Shown: positions 32,856-41,981, counted from the stretch's first letter. The stretch: DNA of 49,425 nt from an uncultured Collinsella sp. (GCA_900755685.1 CAAEHI010000007.1:1-49425); one strand, 5' to 3'. A program made the numbers and translations. Notes: generated from the letters alone by a model not told the origin.

Positions 32856-35800
32856 ATGGCGAACACCCAGAACTATATTAACCACCTGCTGCAGAACACC
32901 GGCATTACGCCGGCATGCAGCGAAGAAGAGCGCTTGGCTGCCGAGGATATCGCTCAGATCTTCCGCAACCACGGCTTTGATCCCGAGGTTCAGGAGTTCA
33001 ATGCTCCGGCGCCCAGTAGATTGGCATTTGCCGTTACCGGTATTCTTGCGTTTGCCGGCGCCCTGCTGATGGGCATCGGCGGCGGTATCGGCTTGGTCGG
33101 CACCTTGCTGGCCATTGTCGGCGCCGTTCTTTACGTGCTCGAGCGCACGGGCCACCCCGTGGTTTCGCGCCTGGGCAAGACGGGCGTGAGCCAAAATGTC
33201 ATCGCCTACCACAAGGCCTCGGGCCCGCTCGCGTCTCCGCGCAACCGCCCGGTGGTCGTTGTCGCACACTACGACTCTCCCCGTGCTGAGCTGCTCGCCC
33301 GCGAGCCCTATGCTTCGTATCGTGCGCTCATCGCCAAGCTGTTGCCCGTTGCCACGGTTGCCCCTGCTGCCGTTGCCATCCTGCGTATCCTGCCGCTCCC
33401 CGACGCGCTCAAGGTTCTGCTGTGGATTGTCGCGATCCTCGCTTCCCTCGTTGCACTTGCCAACGCGGCAAACATCATCTCTAACCGCCACATTCTTCCC
33501 TATACGTCCGGCGCGGTGTGCAACAAGTCTTCTGTCGCCGCTATGCTCGGTGTTATGGACAACGTTGCTCCCTTCCAGGGCGAGAACGAGTTTCCCGACG
33601 ATGTTCCGTTCGATACCTATTTTGGGGAGCAGAAACGTCGTGCCGAGGAAATGGCGCGCGCGGCGGCGGAGTATGCCGCGGCCCAGCAGCAAAACGACTA
33701 CGGCAACACCATCGAGTACGAAGAGCCTACCTACGCCGAGGACGAGTTCGGTCAGCCGATTGCTCCCGACGCTCAAACCGAGCCCGAACAGGGCGAGGCT
33801 TTTGACGAGCAGATCGAGGGCTTTGAGGGTGCGTCTGCCGACGAGACGCTGATTGGCGCCATCGTGCCCGAGGATCAGAATCAGGCTGTCCAGGCCGAAG
33901 AGTTCAATGACGAGGTTCCCGCTGCTGAGCCGGCGGAGGAGCCTGCCGCGGCCGAGCCCGAGCCCAAGCTCTATCGCAACGCCGCCGGCAACATCCGCTT
34001 TGGTTCGGATGCCATCCGTGCGCTCGGAATGCTTCCCGAGTCCTGCACGCTCGATTACGAGGAGGGCGAGGAGCCGACGTTTGAGCCCGAGCCTGCGCCC
34101 GTTGTCACTGCGGATGATGAGTCTGCCGCGGTTACCGCTGCCGTTGCCGAGCCCGAGGCGGTGTCTGCGATCGATCCCGCGGCAGGACTGGACATTTTGG
34201 CTCCCGCCGCGCCGGCGCAAGACGTTGCGGACGAGTCTGACGACGATTACGTTGAACAGCCGAGGCGCGTGTCTTACGAGAGCGATACTGATTTCTCTGC
34301 CGAGATTCCCGCGGCAACGCCCCATGCCGATATTGCATCCGCGTTCTCTTCGATTGGCGCCAGCGCTTCCAGCTTCTTTAAGGGTGCGCTTGCAAAGGGC
34401 AGGAAATTTGTCGACGATTTCGAGGAGAAGCGCGCTGCCGCACGCGAGGCCGCCGAGCAGGAGGCTATCGCTCAGCAGCAGGCAGCCGAGGCGGCACGTG
34501 AGCTCGCGGCGCAAGAGTTCGAGCAGAACGAGGCTATGCAGTCCGTGCCCGTCGACGCCGCCGAAGCTACAACGTCCTTTGAGTCCCGGCAACCGGCGTC
34601 CGCGGATGTTGTTGAGGCGACGACGTCTTTCGAGGCCCAGCAGCACGTCGATAGCACCATGTCGTTTGATGCCGCGCAGTTCGATTCCACGATAACGTTT
34701 GAAAAACAGGGCACCTCGATTGCCGAGCCCCTTCCTGTTTCCGATGAGCAGGGCGACGCGGCAGACGATGACGAGCCTGTTGATGCTGCCGAAATCCAAG
34801 ATGCCGCCGAGGACGAGCCCGTCGAGGCCAACTCTGACGAAGAGCAATACGCGGCAGCCGAGCAAGATGATTCGACCGAGGTCGAGCAGGAGGAAGTGCC
34901 TGCGGTTTCCGAGACTCCCGAGACGGATGAGTCGAGGCCTTATTCCACGCAGATTTTCACCATGCCGACCCCGAGTGGTTCCGGTGCCACGGTTGCCAAT
35001 GTCGCTCCCACCCAGGACGAAACGGTCGATTCCCTTATGGCCCAGATTTCCTCCCAGGCATCGCCGCGCCCGCAGATGAATGTTCCCGATCCGGCGTCGG
35101 CACCGTCGCCTGCACCTTCCTCGTCTCCGCTGGCTTCGGTCCCCGATCCGTCGCTGCCGTCTATGAAGCAGGCAAACGTTGCGTCTCGCACGTCGCTGTT
35201 CGACCTTCCCGACCCCTCCGCACAGGTCAACGATCCCTTTGCTACTGCCCAGGGCCCCGAACCCACATCGGCACCCGTTGCGCCTCCTATGCCCGTTGCG
35301 TCGGGCGCACAGCCGATCGAGACCATTTCGGCTCCCGCCCCGGCGGCACCCAAGTCTCGTAAGCGCGGCCTGGGTGGCCTGTTCGGCCGTAAAAAGAAAA
35401 ACGAGCAGGACAGCATGAGTGACTGGCTGGGCGTCGAAGACGATTACGATGCCAAGAAGTCCGGTCGCGGTATCGGTTCGTGGGATAACTTCGAGGACGA
35501 TAACGATGGCTGGAAGGGTGGCGCTACGTCTTCCGATGACGCTTCTTCCGAAGATATGCTCTCGGCTGTCGCCTCTATGGGCGATGATGAGCTGCTCGGT
35601 CACGATATCTGGTTTGTGGCAACGGGCGCCTCGGATCGTGATGGCGCTGGCATGAAGGCCTTCTTGGCTTCGCATCGCGATAAGCTCCGCGGCGTATTCT
35701 TTATCAATCTTGAATCCGTCGGCGCCGGTAGGCTTTCGGTGGTGACGGTCGAGGGCGAACAACAACTGCTCAAGGGCGATCGCCGCATCATGAACCTGGT

Positions 35801-36032
35801 CAGCAAGGTCTGCAAGTCGTTCCATGTCGATTGTGGCGCGCTCGAGATGCCCTATGCCAAGACCGATGCCTATGCTGCGCTCGAGGCGAGCCGCCGAGCC
35901 CTTACCATCGCCGGCGTGGACGGCACGCGTCTGGCTTGCGCTCGTACCGAGGACGACCTGCCCCACAATGTCAACCCGACGAACATTGCTACGGTATCCG
36001 AGGTCGTGACCGAGGTTATCCGCCGTTCGTAG
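32856..36032 (+). CDS. Very large M28-peptidase-like membrane protein with a long acidic insertion
   Basis: The 1058-aa protein starts at ATG 32856 (TGGAG upstream); a longer reading adds 50 unlikely residues. Residues about 1-50 resemble the M28 N-terminus (YINHLLQNTGITPACSEEERLAAEDIAQIF). Membrane segments lie at about 55-95 and 155-195. Between them is VVVVAHYDSPRAEL, the M28 strand with the first metal-ligand His. Residues about 245-910 are low complexity, rich in Ala, Glu, Asp, Pro and Ser. The C-terminal M28-like half follows (IWFVATGASDRDGAGM, FFINLESVGAG, RTEDDLPHNVNPTNIA). By eye the other metal and catalytic residues are replaced: bridging Asp by Cys, Glu-Glu by Ser-Asp, final His by Arg. 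It may be a catalytically dead scaffold. The small TM gene 22 bases downstream is probably in the same operon. Confidence 0.75.
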   Translation: MANTQNYINHLLQNTGITPACSEEERLAAEDIAQIFRNHGFDPEVQEFNAPAPSRLAFAVTGILAFAGALLMGIGGGIGLVGTLLAIVGAVLYVLERTGHPVVSRLGKTGVSQNVIAYHKASGPLASPRNRPVVVVAHYDSPRAELLAREPYASYRALIAKLLPVATVAPAAVAILRILPLPDALKVLLWIVAILASLVALANAANIISNRHILPYTSGAVCNKSSVAAMLGVMDNVAPFQGENEFPDDVPFDTYFGEQKRRAEEMARAAAEYAAAQQQNDYGNTIEYEEPTYAEDEFGQPIAPDAQTEPEQGEAFDEQIEGFEGASADETLIGAIVPEDQNQAVQAEEFNDEVPAAEPAEEPAAAEPEPKLYRNAAGNIRFGSDAIRALGMLPESCTLDYEEGEEPTFEPEPAPVVTADDESAAVTAAVAEPEAVSAIDPAAGLDILAPAAPAQDVADESDDDYVEQPRRVSYESDTDFSAEIPAATPHADIASAFSSIGASASSFFKGALAKGRKFVDDFEEKRAAAREAAEQEAIAQQQAAEAARELAAQEFEQNEAMQSVPVDAAEATTSFESRQPASADVVEATTSFEAQQHVDSTMSFDAAQFDSTITFEKQGTSIAEPLPVSDEQGDAADDDEPVDAAEIQDAAEDEPVEANSDEEQYAAAEQDDSTEVEQEEVPAVSETPETDESRPYSTQIFTMPTPSGSGATVANVAPTQDETVDSLMAQISSQASPRPQMNVPDPASAPSPAPSSSPLASVPDPSLPSMKQANVASRTSLFDLPDPSAQVNDPFATAQGPEPTSAPVAPPMPVASGAQPIETISAPAPAAPKSRKRGLGGLFGRKKKNEQDSMSDWLGVEDDYDAKKSGRGIGSWDNFEDDNDGWKGGATSSDDASSEDMLSAVASMGDDELLGHDIWFVATGASDRDGAGMKAFLASHRDKLRGVFFINLESVGAGRLSVVTVEGEQQLLKGDRRIMNLVSKVCKSFHVDCGALEMPYAKTDAYAALEASRRALTIAGVDGTRLACARTEDDLPHNVNPTNIATVSEVVTEVIRRS

Positions 36033-36053
36033 ACGGAGCTCTAAGGAGTCAAC

Positions 36054-36272
36054 GTGTTTTCGTATATTAAGCGCCATTGGCCTGTCTACGTGATTTTGAC
36101 CTTGATTGCCATTGCGTTAGGATTTGGGGCTGCCTACATCGTGGGCGCAAAGGGCTCGACCCCCGCCTCCGCAATCAGCGAAGAGGTGGAGCAAGAACAG
36201 AGTACGGGTGCTGATGGGATTCCTGAGTCCGAGCAAGCAATCGTTGATGGTGGATCTTCGTCTGCAGAGTAG
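36054..36272 (+). CDS. Small single-pass membrane protein, 72 aa
   Basis: The GTG start has AAGGAGT upstream. Residues about 10-31 (VYVILTLIAIALGFGAAYIVGA) form one membrane segment after a short basic N-terminus. The rest is an acidic, Ser/Glu-rich tail. It follows the M28-like gene by 22 bases and is followed by a terminator, so it is likely co-transcribed. The function is unknown. Confidence 0.7.
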   Translation: MFSYIKRHWPVYVILTLIAIALGFGAAYIVGAKGSTPASAISEEVEQEQSTGADGIPESEQAIVDGGSSSAE

Positions 36273-36293
36273 ATACGGCGATTTACATGATTG

Positions 36294-36331
36294 AAAGCGG
36301 GTGAGCCGGGGGACTGGCTCGCCCGCTTTTT
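36294..36331. terminator. Bidirectional terminator between the small TM gene and the surface protein
   Basis: AAAGCGGGTGAGCC pairs with GGCTCGCCCGCTTT and has T tracts on both strands. The surface-protein stop lies just beyond it. Confidence 0.85.
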
Positions 36332-36338
36332 GATCGCG

Positions 36339-39300
36339 CTAGCGCTTCTTTGGGATCGACCTAAGGCGAGCGAACCATAGGGCTGCGGCACCCGAGGTCA
36401 GGAACGCGGTGATGCAAGCGGCGATGGGAACTGCTCCTGTTGCCGGTAGGTCCTGCGGTAGGGTACAGCGTTGAATGACACAGTCCTCGTCATGTGACTC
36501 AAGTTTATCGCCGCCGCCGTTGCGGCAAAGATCGACGCGTGCGCTGTTGGTGAGTGCAGTTTGGGGCGTATAAGCCGACGTTGCCTGCATGTGCACGACT
36601 GCGCCCCGAGCGTCTGTGCCAAGGATTGCTTTGGCATCGTCAAGGTCGTCGTGCTCATCTTTGAGATCATCGCGGGTCCAAGAATCCGCATCGCTTCGAG
36701 TCGTAAAGTCGGCGGCTACCGCACCGTATTCAATTCGAATGCCCGTTACGACGGTATTGGGTGTAAGGTCGAGCTCTTCCGCCTCGAGTGTGGTGGATTC
36801 CGTGGTCGAGACATCCGCCTTCCAGAGGCGCCAGCCGTCGTAATCGACGAGGCGACAGTCCTCACCAAGGCTCTCTTTTACTTCGTCGGACTCAAGCCAA
36901 GGATTTTCGTGCCCATCGTCAAGTGTCGCGTTTGCCGGCTCACCGACGTCTGTCGAGTCCAACGGCGTCGTGCGATACCATACGTTGCACAGACCGTTGA
37001 GGTCGCCGATGGCGACGGGGGTTTCGATTGAGATGAATCTCGCTGTGCCGTCTTTGGCGCACTCAAGATCATCGGTAATCGTAAACTCATCAACCCAAGT
37101 AGCGGAATCGTTTCGAGCATCGATGGTATAGGAGAAAAGCCCATCACTATTGGTTTGCGTCGTGGCGCGGTTTTTACCATCGCCGTTAGCCAACAGGCCC
37201 TTTTCGATAGGTTGGACAAGTTCCTGACGCTTGTCGACCTGTCCCTTGATCTCGATGGGCGCATCCTTCATCGCGACGGTTTGGACTTCTCCCGTATCCT
37301 TTATTTCAAACGTTATTTCCTCGGCAAGGTCATAGGTCCGCGGAGACATCATTTCGCGCAACGAGTAGGTGCCGGGTGCAAGATGTTCGACGCGGTGTGG
37401 CTTGTCGGATGAGGTCCAGGAGTCTATTTCGGTTTTATCGGGACCATATAAGGTGAGTTGTGCGCCTTCCACTTCCTGCTCACCGCTTGCATCGACCTTG
37501 GAGATATCAACCTTGGTGTAATCGTCGGATACGTTAAGCCGTGCTTCTACAACGGGTGTTTTCTGGTCGGCATAAGTAAGGTCGACAATATGGGTTGTCC
37601 GATCGAGCAAGAAGCCTGCCGGCGCTTGAGTCTCGACAACCTCGTAGCGTGCGGTGCCAAGTCCCAGCGGGAGGTTGTCCGCGCGTGCTTCTCCAGTTTC
37701 ATCCGTCGTGACGGTCGCGACAGTCTCACCGTCGAGCGCGGCAATGCTACCGTCGGGGCGCACGATATCACCCGAGGCACGGATCTCAAAGACGGCGCCC
37801 GCGAGGCTGCTGCCGTCTATGGCATCGGTTTTAACGATCCTGATGTTTCCGGTCGCGGCGTGGTCATAATACGAGGCGACTGCAACGGGCGTTAGGTTCA
37901 TGTCGGCGGGTATGTTTACCTCGATCTCTTCGCCGACAAGATAGGGCTCTTTGGCCGAGGTTTCGCGTACATAATAGGTGCCCGGCACGAGCGATTCGGG
38001 CAGTGTGACGGTCCCGGTCGCGTCAGTCGTAAAGGTGTCCATTACGTCATGTGCTGGATACCAGCAAGTTTGTGAGACAGGTTCGTGATTGCTGTCGAGG
38101 AGTTGGAAGGTGAATCCGGCTAGGGGAACAGAAGCGCCTGTTTGGGCATCGCGTTTTACAATCTGGAGATGCGTCGACAGAGCGTGGTTGTCCACGATAT
38201 ATTGAAGCTCGGTGCCGTCGGAAATCTGATTGGCCCCGACGGTCCATTCCCCTGCACGTTTAAAACCCTCGGGGACGGTTTCCGGAACCTCGCGAACCGT
38301 GTAGCCGGCACGGTCGTATGGGACGGCTCCGTGGACACCGGCGGGTCGCTTGCCTGTGCCGAACCATGCTTCGGGCTGATCTTTGGTGGAGGCAAAGCCA
38401 TAGATGTTTGTGGTCAGTGTGCCAACAACCTGCTGAGAGCTGTTGCTGACAACCTCAAAGACAACACCACCCGCCGGCTGCTCCAGGCCGGATTGGTCGC
38501 TATTGCCGTAATCCTTGAATTTGGAAATCTCAAGGTTAAACGCAATGGGGATATCGGAAACGCGAGATTCGATCTCGACCACGCCTGAATCGCCGAGCTG
38601 GTCGGCTCCAACGGTATAGGTCCAGCTGTCGTTGGATGGCAGGTAGCCCTCGGGGGCTTTTGATTCGTAGATGGTAAAGGTTCCTAAGGGGACATCGGCG
38701 AGGGTGGCCCGACCGCTTTCGTCGGTCGTGAGGATTTGCGCCCATCCAGGGGTTGATTGCGACACACACGTGAACTCTGCTCCTGCGAGTGAAGAGCCTA
38801 CCTGGGGGCCGGCATTCGTCGCGGTATCGAGTTTTACGATACGCAGGTTGATGGTGCCGGGCTGTTCATCAATGGCGACCCGCCCGCCGTCATTCCCCGT
38901 GGTAAAGGCGATGCGATCGTGGCGGGGGACATAGCCGGCCGGCGCCTTCGTTTCAACTAGGTAGTATGCTGTGTTGGGCAGAAGTGTTGCTTGCGCCCGA
39001 CCGTTGCTGTCCATCTGGATGGTGCCAACACGTGCGTCGCTGGCGCTCTCAAAAACATCGAATGTTGCCCCGGCAAACTGATAAGTATTGTTTCCGCTGG
39101 TAATGGCAGCGTTTGCAGACTGCTTTTGGAAGGAAACAGAGACCGCCGGCAGTACATAGAGCATGTCCTGACGTTTGCTGCCGCCCGATACGGCTCCTAG
39201 ATAGCGCCGCGCGCGGTGCGGAGCGGCTTTGATGCTTCCTGATTTTGCGCTGTCGTGGAGCCACCGCGCCGCCGCCACGACTTCATCGTCGGCGGTAAAG

Positions 39301-39770
39301 TGCCCGCTCTTGGTTTTGCCCTGAGCGGTCGTGTAAGAGTAGGTACCGTCGACATGGGTAGTGCCGTTGAGCATCCATACGGCAAGCTGGGTTGCGGCGC
39401 GGGCACGATCGGGTGAAAGATGGTAACCGCCAAACGACGTGGCGGTAGGATATCCGTGACAAACGATTGCCGCGAACTCGTCGTCGAGCCACACCCAGCC
39501 TTGATCAAAGTTGAGCCATGGGCCGCCCGGCTTGGTGGGGCCGGGGCGCTCCTGGTTCATGCAGTAGGCAATCGAGGCGTCTTGAGCTTCATACTTGCCG
39601 ATGAGGAAGGGCCCACAATCATCGCTAATAGTGCGGAAGCCGAGCTGGTCGTAGCCATCGACGGCAAATGCGGCTCCCGGTGCCAGGCAGCCGAAAAGCA
39701 GGAAGAGGAGCAGGAGCAGCGGACCTGTTGCGATTGCGCTGTGGACAGAGTGCGTGGGTGCGTTGGACAT
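36339..39770 (-). CDS. LPATG cell-wall adhesin with thioester domain and SpaA-type repeats
   Basis: The 1143-aa protein starts at ATG 39768-39770 with AAGGAG upstream. A signal peptide covers residues about 1-37 (ending GAAFAVD). A thioester domain follows, with Cys70 in IAYCMNQ and Gln128 in AATQLAVW, the pair that forms an internal thioester able to bind host surfaces covalently. Six or so SpaA/CnaB-type domains follow, marked by IVKLD/IVKRD/IVKTD/ISKVD strands and acid-motif strands such as VETKAPAGY, YESKAPEGY and VETQAPAGF; these usually carry Lys-Asn isopeptide bonds. A longer unique domain (about 880-1090) precedes the sortase signal LPATG (1108-1112), a membrane helix and KKR. No sortase gene is in the window. 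The likely role is adhesion or pilus-like display in the gut. Confidence 0.92.
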   Translation of the reverse strand: MSNAPTHSVHSAIATGPLLLLLFLLFGCLAPGAAFAVDGYDQLGFRTISDDCGPFLIGKYEAQDASIAYCMNQERPGPTKPGGPWLNFDQGWVWLDDEFAAIVCHGYPTATSFGGYHLSPDRARAATQLAVWMLNGTTHVDGTYSYTTAQGKTKSGHFTADDEVVAAARWLHDSAKSGSIKAAPHRARRYLGAVSGGSKRQDMLYVLPAVSVSFQKQSANAAITSGNNTYQFAGATFDVFESASDARVGTIQMDSNGRAQATLLPNTAYYLVETKAPAGYVPRHDRIAFTTGNDGGRVAIDEQPGTINLRIVKLDTATNAGPQVGSSLAGAEFTCVSQSTPGWAQILTTDESGRATLADVPLGTFTIYESKAPEGYLPSNDSWTYTVGADQLGDSGVVEIESRVSDIPIAFNLEISKFKDYGNSDQSGLEQPAGGVVFEVVSNSSQQVVGTLTTNIYGFASTKDQPEAWFGTGKRPAGVHGAVPYDRAGYTVREVPETVPEGFKRAGEWTVGANQISDGTELQYIVDNHALSTHLQIVKRDAQTGASVPLAGFTFQLLDSNHEPVSQTCWYPAHDVMDTFTTDATGTVTLPESLVPGTYYVRETSAKEPYLVGEEIEVNIPADMNLTPVAVASYYDHAATGNIRIVKTDAIDGSSLAGAVFEIRASGDIVRPDGSIAALDGETVATVTTDETGEARADNLPLGLGTARYEVVETQAPAGFLLDRTTHIVDLTYADQKTPVVEARLNVSDDYTKVDISKVDASGEQEVEGAQLTLYGPDKTEIDSWTSSDKPHRVEHLAPGTYSLREMMSPRTYDLAEEITFEIKDTGEVQTVAMKDAPIEIKGQVDKRQELVQPIEKGLLANGDGKNRATTQTNSDGLFSYTIDARNDSATWVDEFTITDDLECAKDGTARFISIETPVAIGDLNGLCNVWYRTTPLDSTDVGEPANATLDDGHENPWLESDEVKESLGEDCRLVDYDGWRLWKADVSTTESTTLEAEELDLTPNTVVTGIRIEYGAVAADFTTRSDADSWTRDDLKDEHDDLDDAKAILGTDARGAVVHMQATSAYTPQTALTNSARVDLCRNGGGDKLESHDEDCVIQRCTLPQDLPATGAVPIAACITAFLTSGAAALWFARLRSIPKKR

Positions 39771-40024
39771 GGCTGCTCCTTATCCCTCGTGCGCCGCACG
39801 GGGAGGCTGCGACGCGTAGGATGAGGCTACCCCCGAGGTTCATGCGGGTAAGTACCGGAGCCTGACCAAAAGCTTGCCCAATTCCTGACAAATTGAGCTC
39901 AAATACAACAATCAAGCAAAAGTGCAGGTAGAAGATAGGGAGAACAGGAAGTCAAAGGTCCTCGTCTCCACAATTGGCGTGATTTTCAAACGAATCTCCA
40001 CAGCTAAAACAAGCATCACCACCC
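39771..40024. other. Gene-free interval upstream of the surface protein
   Basis: This holds the leader and presumably the promoter of the minus-strand adhesin. The first 100 bases next to the gene are G+C-rich and can form several weak hairpins, while 39880-39960 is AT-rich and contains the small palindrome TTGAGCTCAA. I see no gene and no riboswitch I can defend. Confidence 0.5.
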
Positions 40025-40054
40025 TTGTATCGAACAAGACAACCGCGTTATACT
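40025..40054 (+). promoter_or_regulatory. Promoter of tRNA-Gly(CCC)
   Basis: TTGTAT (40025-40030) and TATACT (40049-40054) are separated by 18 bases and lie 13 bases upstream of the mature tRNA. Confidence 0.75.
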
Positions 40055-40067
40055 AGCCAACACACAA

Positions 40068-40142
40068 GCGGGCATCGCCAAGTGGTAAGGCATCAGCTTC
40101 CCAAGCTGACACTCGCGGGTTCGAGTCCCGTTGCCCGCTCCA
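40068..40142 (+). tRNA. tRNA-Gly, anticodon CCC
   Basis: The gene is 75 nt with encoded CCA. Acceptor GCGGGCA pairs with TGCCCGC, discriminator T. Anticodon stem TCAGC/GCTGA holds loop TTCCCAA, giving CCC, which reads GGG. It has its own promoter and terminator. Its 3' end is repeated twice downstream. Confidence 0.95.
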
Positions 40143-40153
40143 GCTAGAAGCAC

Positions 40154-40186
40154 AAGCACGGCACCATTACGGTGCCGTGCTTTTTT
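40154..40186 (+). terminator. Terminator after tRNA-Gly
   Basis: AAGCACGGCACC and GGTGCCGTGCTT flank an ATTAC loop and are followed by a T tract. Confidence 0.9.
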
Positions 40187-40197
40187 CAATAAAGCGC

Positions 40198-40334
40198 CGG
40201 GACTCGAACCCGACAGGGTGCGAGCGTAAAGCAAACGCGAAGCGTTTGTAGCGAGCAGGCGAAGGCGCCGACAGGCGCCTGAAGCCGGTGCGGATTTGCG
40301 AAGCAAATACGCGGATGTCCCGTTGCCCGCTCCA
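40198..40334. repeat. tRNA-tail hairpin element, copy 2 (next to tRNA-Gly)
   Basis: The element starts with 15 bases that are the inverted T-arm of tRNA-Gly (40198-40212). The conserved AGCGTAAAG spacer follows. The three hairpins are 40232-40248 (7 bp, GAA loop), 40263-40280 (7 bp, GACA loop) and 40294-40308 (6 bp, GAA loop, extended by GCG/CGC). It ends with an 18-base exact direct copy of the tRNA-Gly 3' end including CCA (40317-40334). The order of parts matches the element after tRNA-Ser at 2657-2795, but stems and tail differ, with the tail following the neighbouring tRNA. Confidence 0.75.
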
Positions 40335-40406
40335 TCGAGTGCGGGAGACATGGGGACGGCCAATTCAACAAAGTCTTCCCCCGCGGCTTCGTGAGGCTGA
40401 GGGGCT

Positions 40407-40465
40407 CGCCTGAAGCCGGTGCGGATTTGCGAAGCAAATGCGCAGACGTCCCGTTGCTCGCTCCA
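40407..40465. repeat. Partial third copy: direct repeat of the element's right end
   Basis: These 59 bases repeat 40276-40334 with only four differences, including the third hairpin (ATTTGC-GAA-GCAAAT) and the tRNA-Gly tail (one mismatch). The rest of 40335-40406 is not similar to the element, and 40466-40567 holds the purB leader. Confidence 0.8.
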
Positions 40466-40567
40466 ATTCCAAAATGTTAGGTTAATGCCTGCTGCCCATA
40501 CTTGCACCTGCGCACGGTACAATGGTTAGGTTACGACCAACGTGCCAATAACCAAAAAGGAGCCGCT

Positions 40568-41914
40568 ATGATCGATCGCTATACCCGCCCGGAGATGGGA
40601 CACATCTTCTCCCTCGAGAACAAGTACGCCATTTGGCAGGAGATCGAGGTTCTGGCCTGCGAGGCCCAGGCGGAGCTCGGCAAGATCGGTATTTCCAAAG
40701 ACGAGGCCCAGTGGATCCGCGACCATGCCAACTTTGAGAAGGCGAAGGTCGATGAGATCGAGGAAGTCACGCGCCACGACGTCATTGCCTTCCTGACCAA
40801 CATGAAGGAATACATCGATGCCGATGTTCCCGAGGGCGACCCCAAGCCCAGCCGCTGGGTTCACTATGGCATGACCAGCTCCGATCTGGGCGACACGGCC
40901 CTGTGCTACCAGCTCACCCAGGCCTGCGACCTGATCATCGAGGACGTCAAAAAACTCGGCGAGATTTGCAAGCGTCGCGCTTTTGAGGAGCGCAACACGC
41001 TCTGTGCCGGCCGCACTCATGGCATCCACGCCGAGCCGATGACCTTCGGCATGAAGTTTGGCTCTTGGGCCTGGGAACTCAAGCGCGATCTGGATCGTCT
41101 TGAGGACGCCCGCAAGAATGTTGCCTTCGGTGCTATCTCGGGCGCTGTCGGCACGTACAGCTCCATCGAGCCGTTCGTCGAGGAGTACGTCTGCGAGCAC
41201 CTGGGCCTGGTCCACGATCCTCTGTCCACGCAGGTCATCAGCCGCGATCACCATGCCTACCTTGCCGGCGTGCTTGCCACTACAGCGGCCACCTGTGAGC
41301 GCATCGCTACCGAGGTTCGCAATCTACAGAAGACCGATACGCTCGAGGCCGAGGAGCCGTTCCGTAAGGGCCAAAAGGGCAGCTCAGCCATGCCGCACAA
41401 GCGCAACCCCATCACCATGGAGAAAGTCTGCGGTCTGTCGCGCGTCGTGAAGTCCAACGCCCAGGTTGCCTTCGATAACGTCGCCCTGTGGCACGAGCGT
41501 GACATTTCGCACTCCTCTGCCGAGCGCGTCGCCCAGGCCGATAGCTTCATCGCCCTCGACCACATGTTCCAGTGCCTCATCCGCGTTATCGACGGCCTGC
41601 AGCTGTATCCCGCCCGCATGATGGCCAACCTCAATAAGACCCGCGGCCTCATCTTCTCCTCCAAGGTGCTGCTCGCCCTTGTCGATACGGGCATCACCCG
41701 CGAGGACGCGTACGCCATTGTGCAGGAGAACGCTATGGCAACCTGGCACGAGGTACAGGATTGTGTCTCCGGCCCCACCTTTAAGGAGCGTCTCGAGGCC
41801 GACCCGCGCTGCACCGTCAGTCAGGAGAAGCTCGACGAGATCTTTGATCCGTGGGACTTCCTCACCCGTATCGACACGGTCTTTGATCGTCTGGAGCAGC
41901 TGAGCTTCGAGTAG
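40568..41914 (+). CDS. purB: Adenylosuccinate lyase
   Basis: PurB catalyses two fumarate-releasing steps: SAICAR to AICAR, and adenylosuccinate to AMP. The 448-aa protein has the fumarase/aspartase superfamily signature GSSAMPHKRNPI (about residues 272-283), RTHGIHAEPMTFGMK with the catalytic-base region, and YGMTSSDLGDT. The start at 40568 has AAAAAGGAG upstream; an upstream in-frame ATG would add 22 residues from the promoter region. A TACAAT is seen 45 bases upstream without a clear -35. purC, the preceding pathway step, lies 4 kb away. Confidence 0.97.
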   Translation: MIDRYTRPEMGHIFSLENKYAIWQEIEVLACEAQAELGKIGISKDEAQWIRDHANFEKAKVDEIEEVTRHDVIAFLTNMKEYIDADVPEGDPKPSRWVHYGMTSSDLGDTALCYQLTQACDLIIEDVKKLGEICKRRAFEERNTLCAGRTHGIHAEPMTFGMKFGSWAWELKRDLDRLEDARKNVAFGAISGAVGTYSSIEPFVEEYVCEHLGLVHDPLSTQVISRDHHAYLAGVLATTAATCERIATEVRNLQKTDTLEAEEPFRKGQKGSSAMPHKRNPITMEKVCGLSRVVKSNAQVAFDNVALWHERDISHSSAERVAQADSFIALDHMFQCLIRVIDGLQLYPARMMANLNKTRGLIFSSKVLLALVDTGITREDAYAIVQENAMATWHEVQDCVSGPTFKERLEADPRCTVSQEKLDEIFDPWDFLTRIDTVFDRLEQLSFE

Positions 41915-41940
41915 GCTCGGGCATAACGTTAGCTTTTTAG

Positions 41941-41978
41941 GGCGCTTTGCTGGTAATGTGTGTTGCCGGCAAAGCGCC
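41941..41978 (+). terminator. Hairpin after purB, probable terminator
   Basis: GGCGCTTTGCTGG pairs with CCGGCAAAGCGCC (one G-U pair) around a 12-base loop. The following bases are not strongly T-rich, so termination may be partial. Confidence 0.6.
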
Positions 41979-41981
41979 TCG

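Noticed and set aside
32805..36077. A 1090-codon minus-strand frame opposite the M28-like gene
   Set aside because: Arg/Gly/Leu-rich antisense of a low-complexity acidic gene, with no motif. The plus-strand gene has M28 similarity and a ribosome binding site.
39771..39870. Possible c-di-GMP riboswitch upstream of the adhesin gene
   Set aside because: Some words resembled the motif on the wrong strand, but the conserved core and stems could not be matched in the correct direction.
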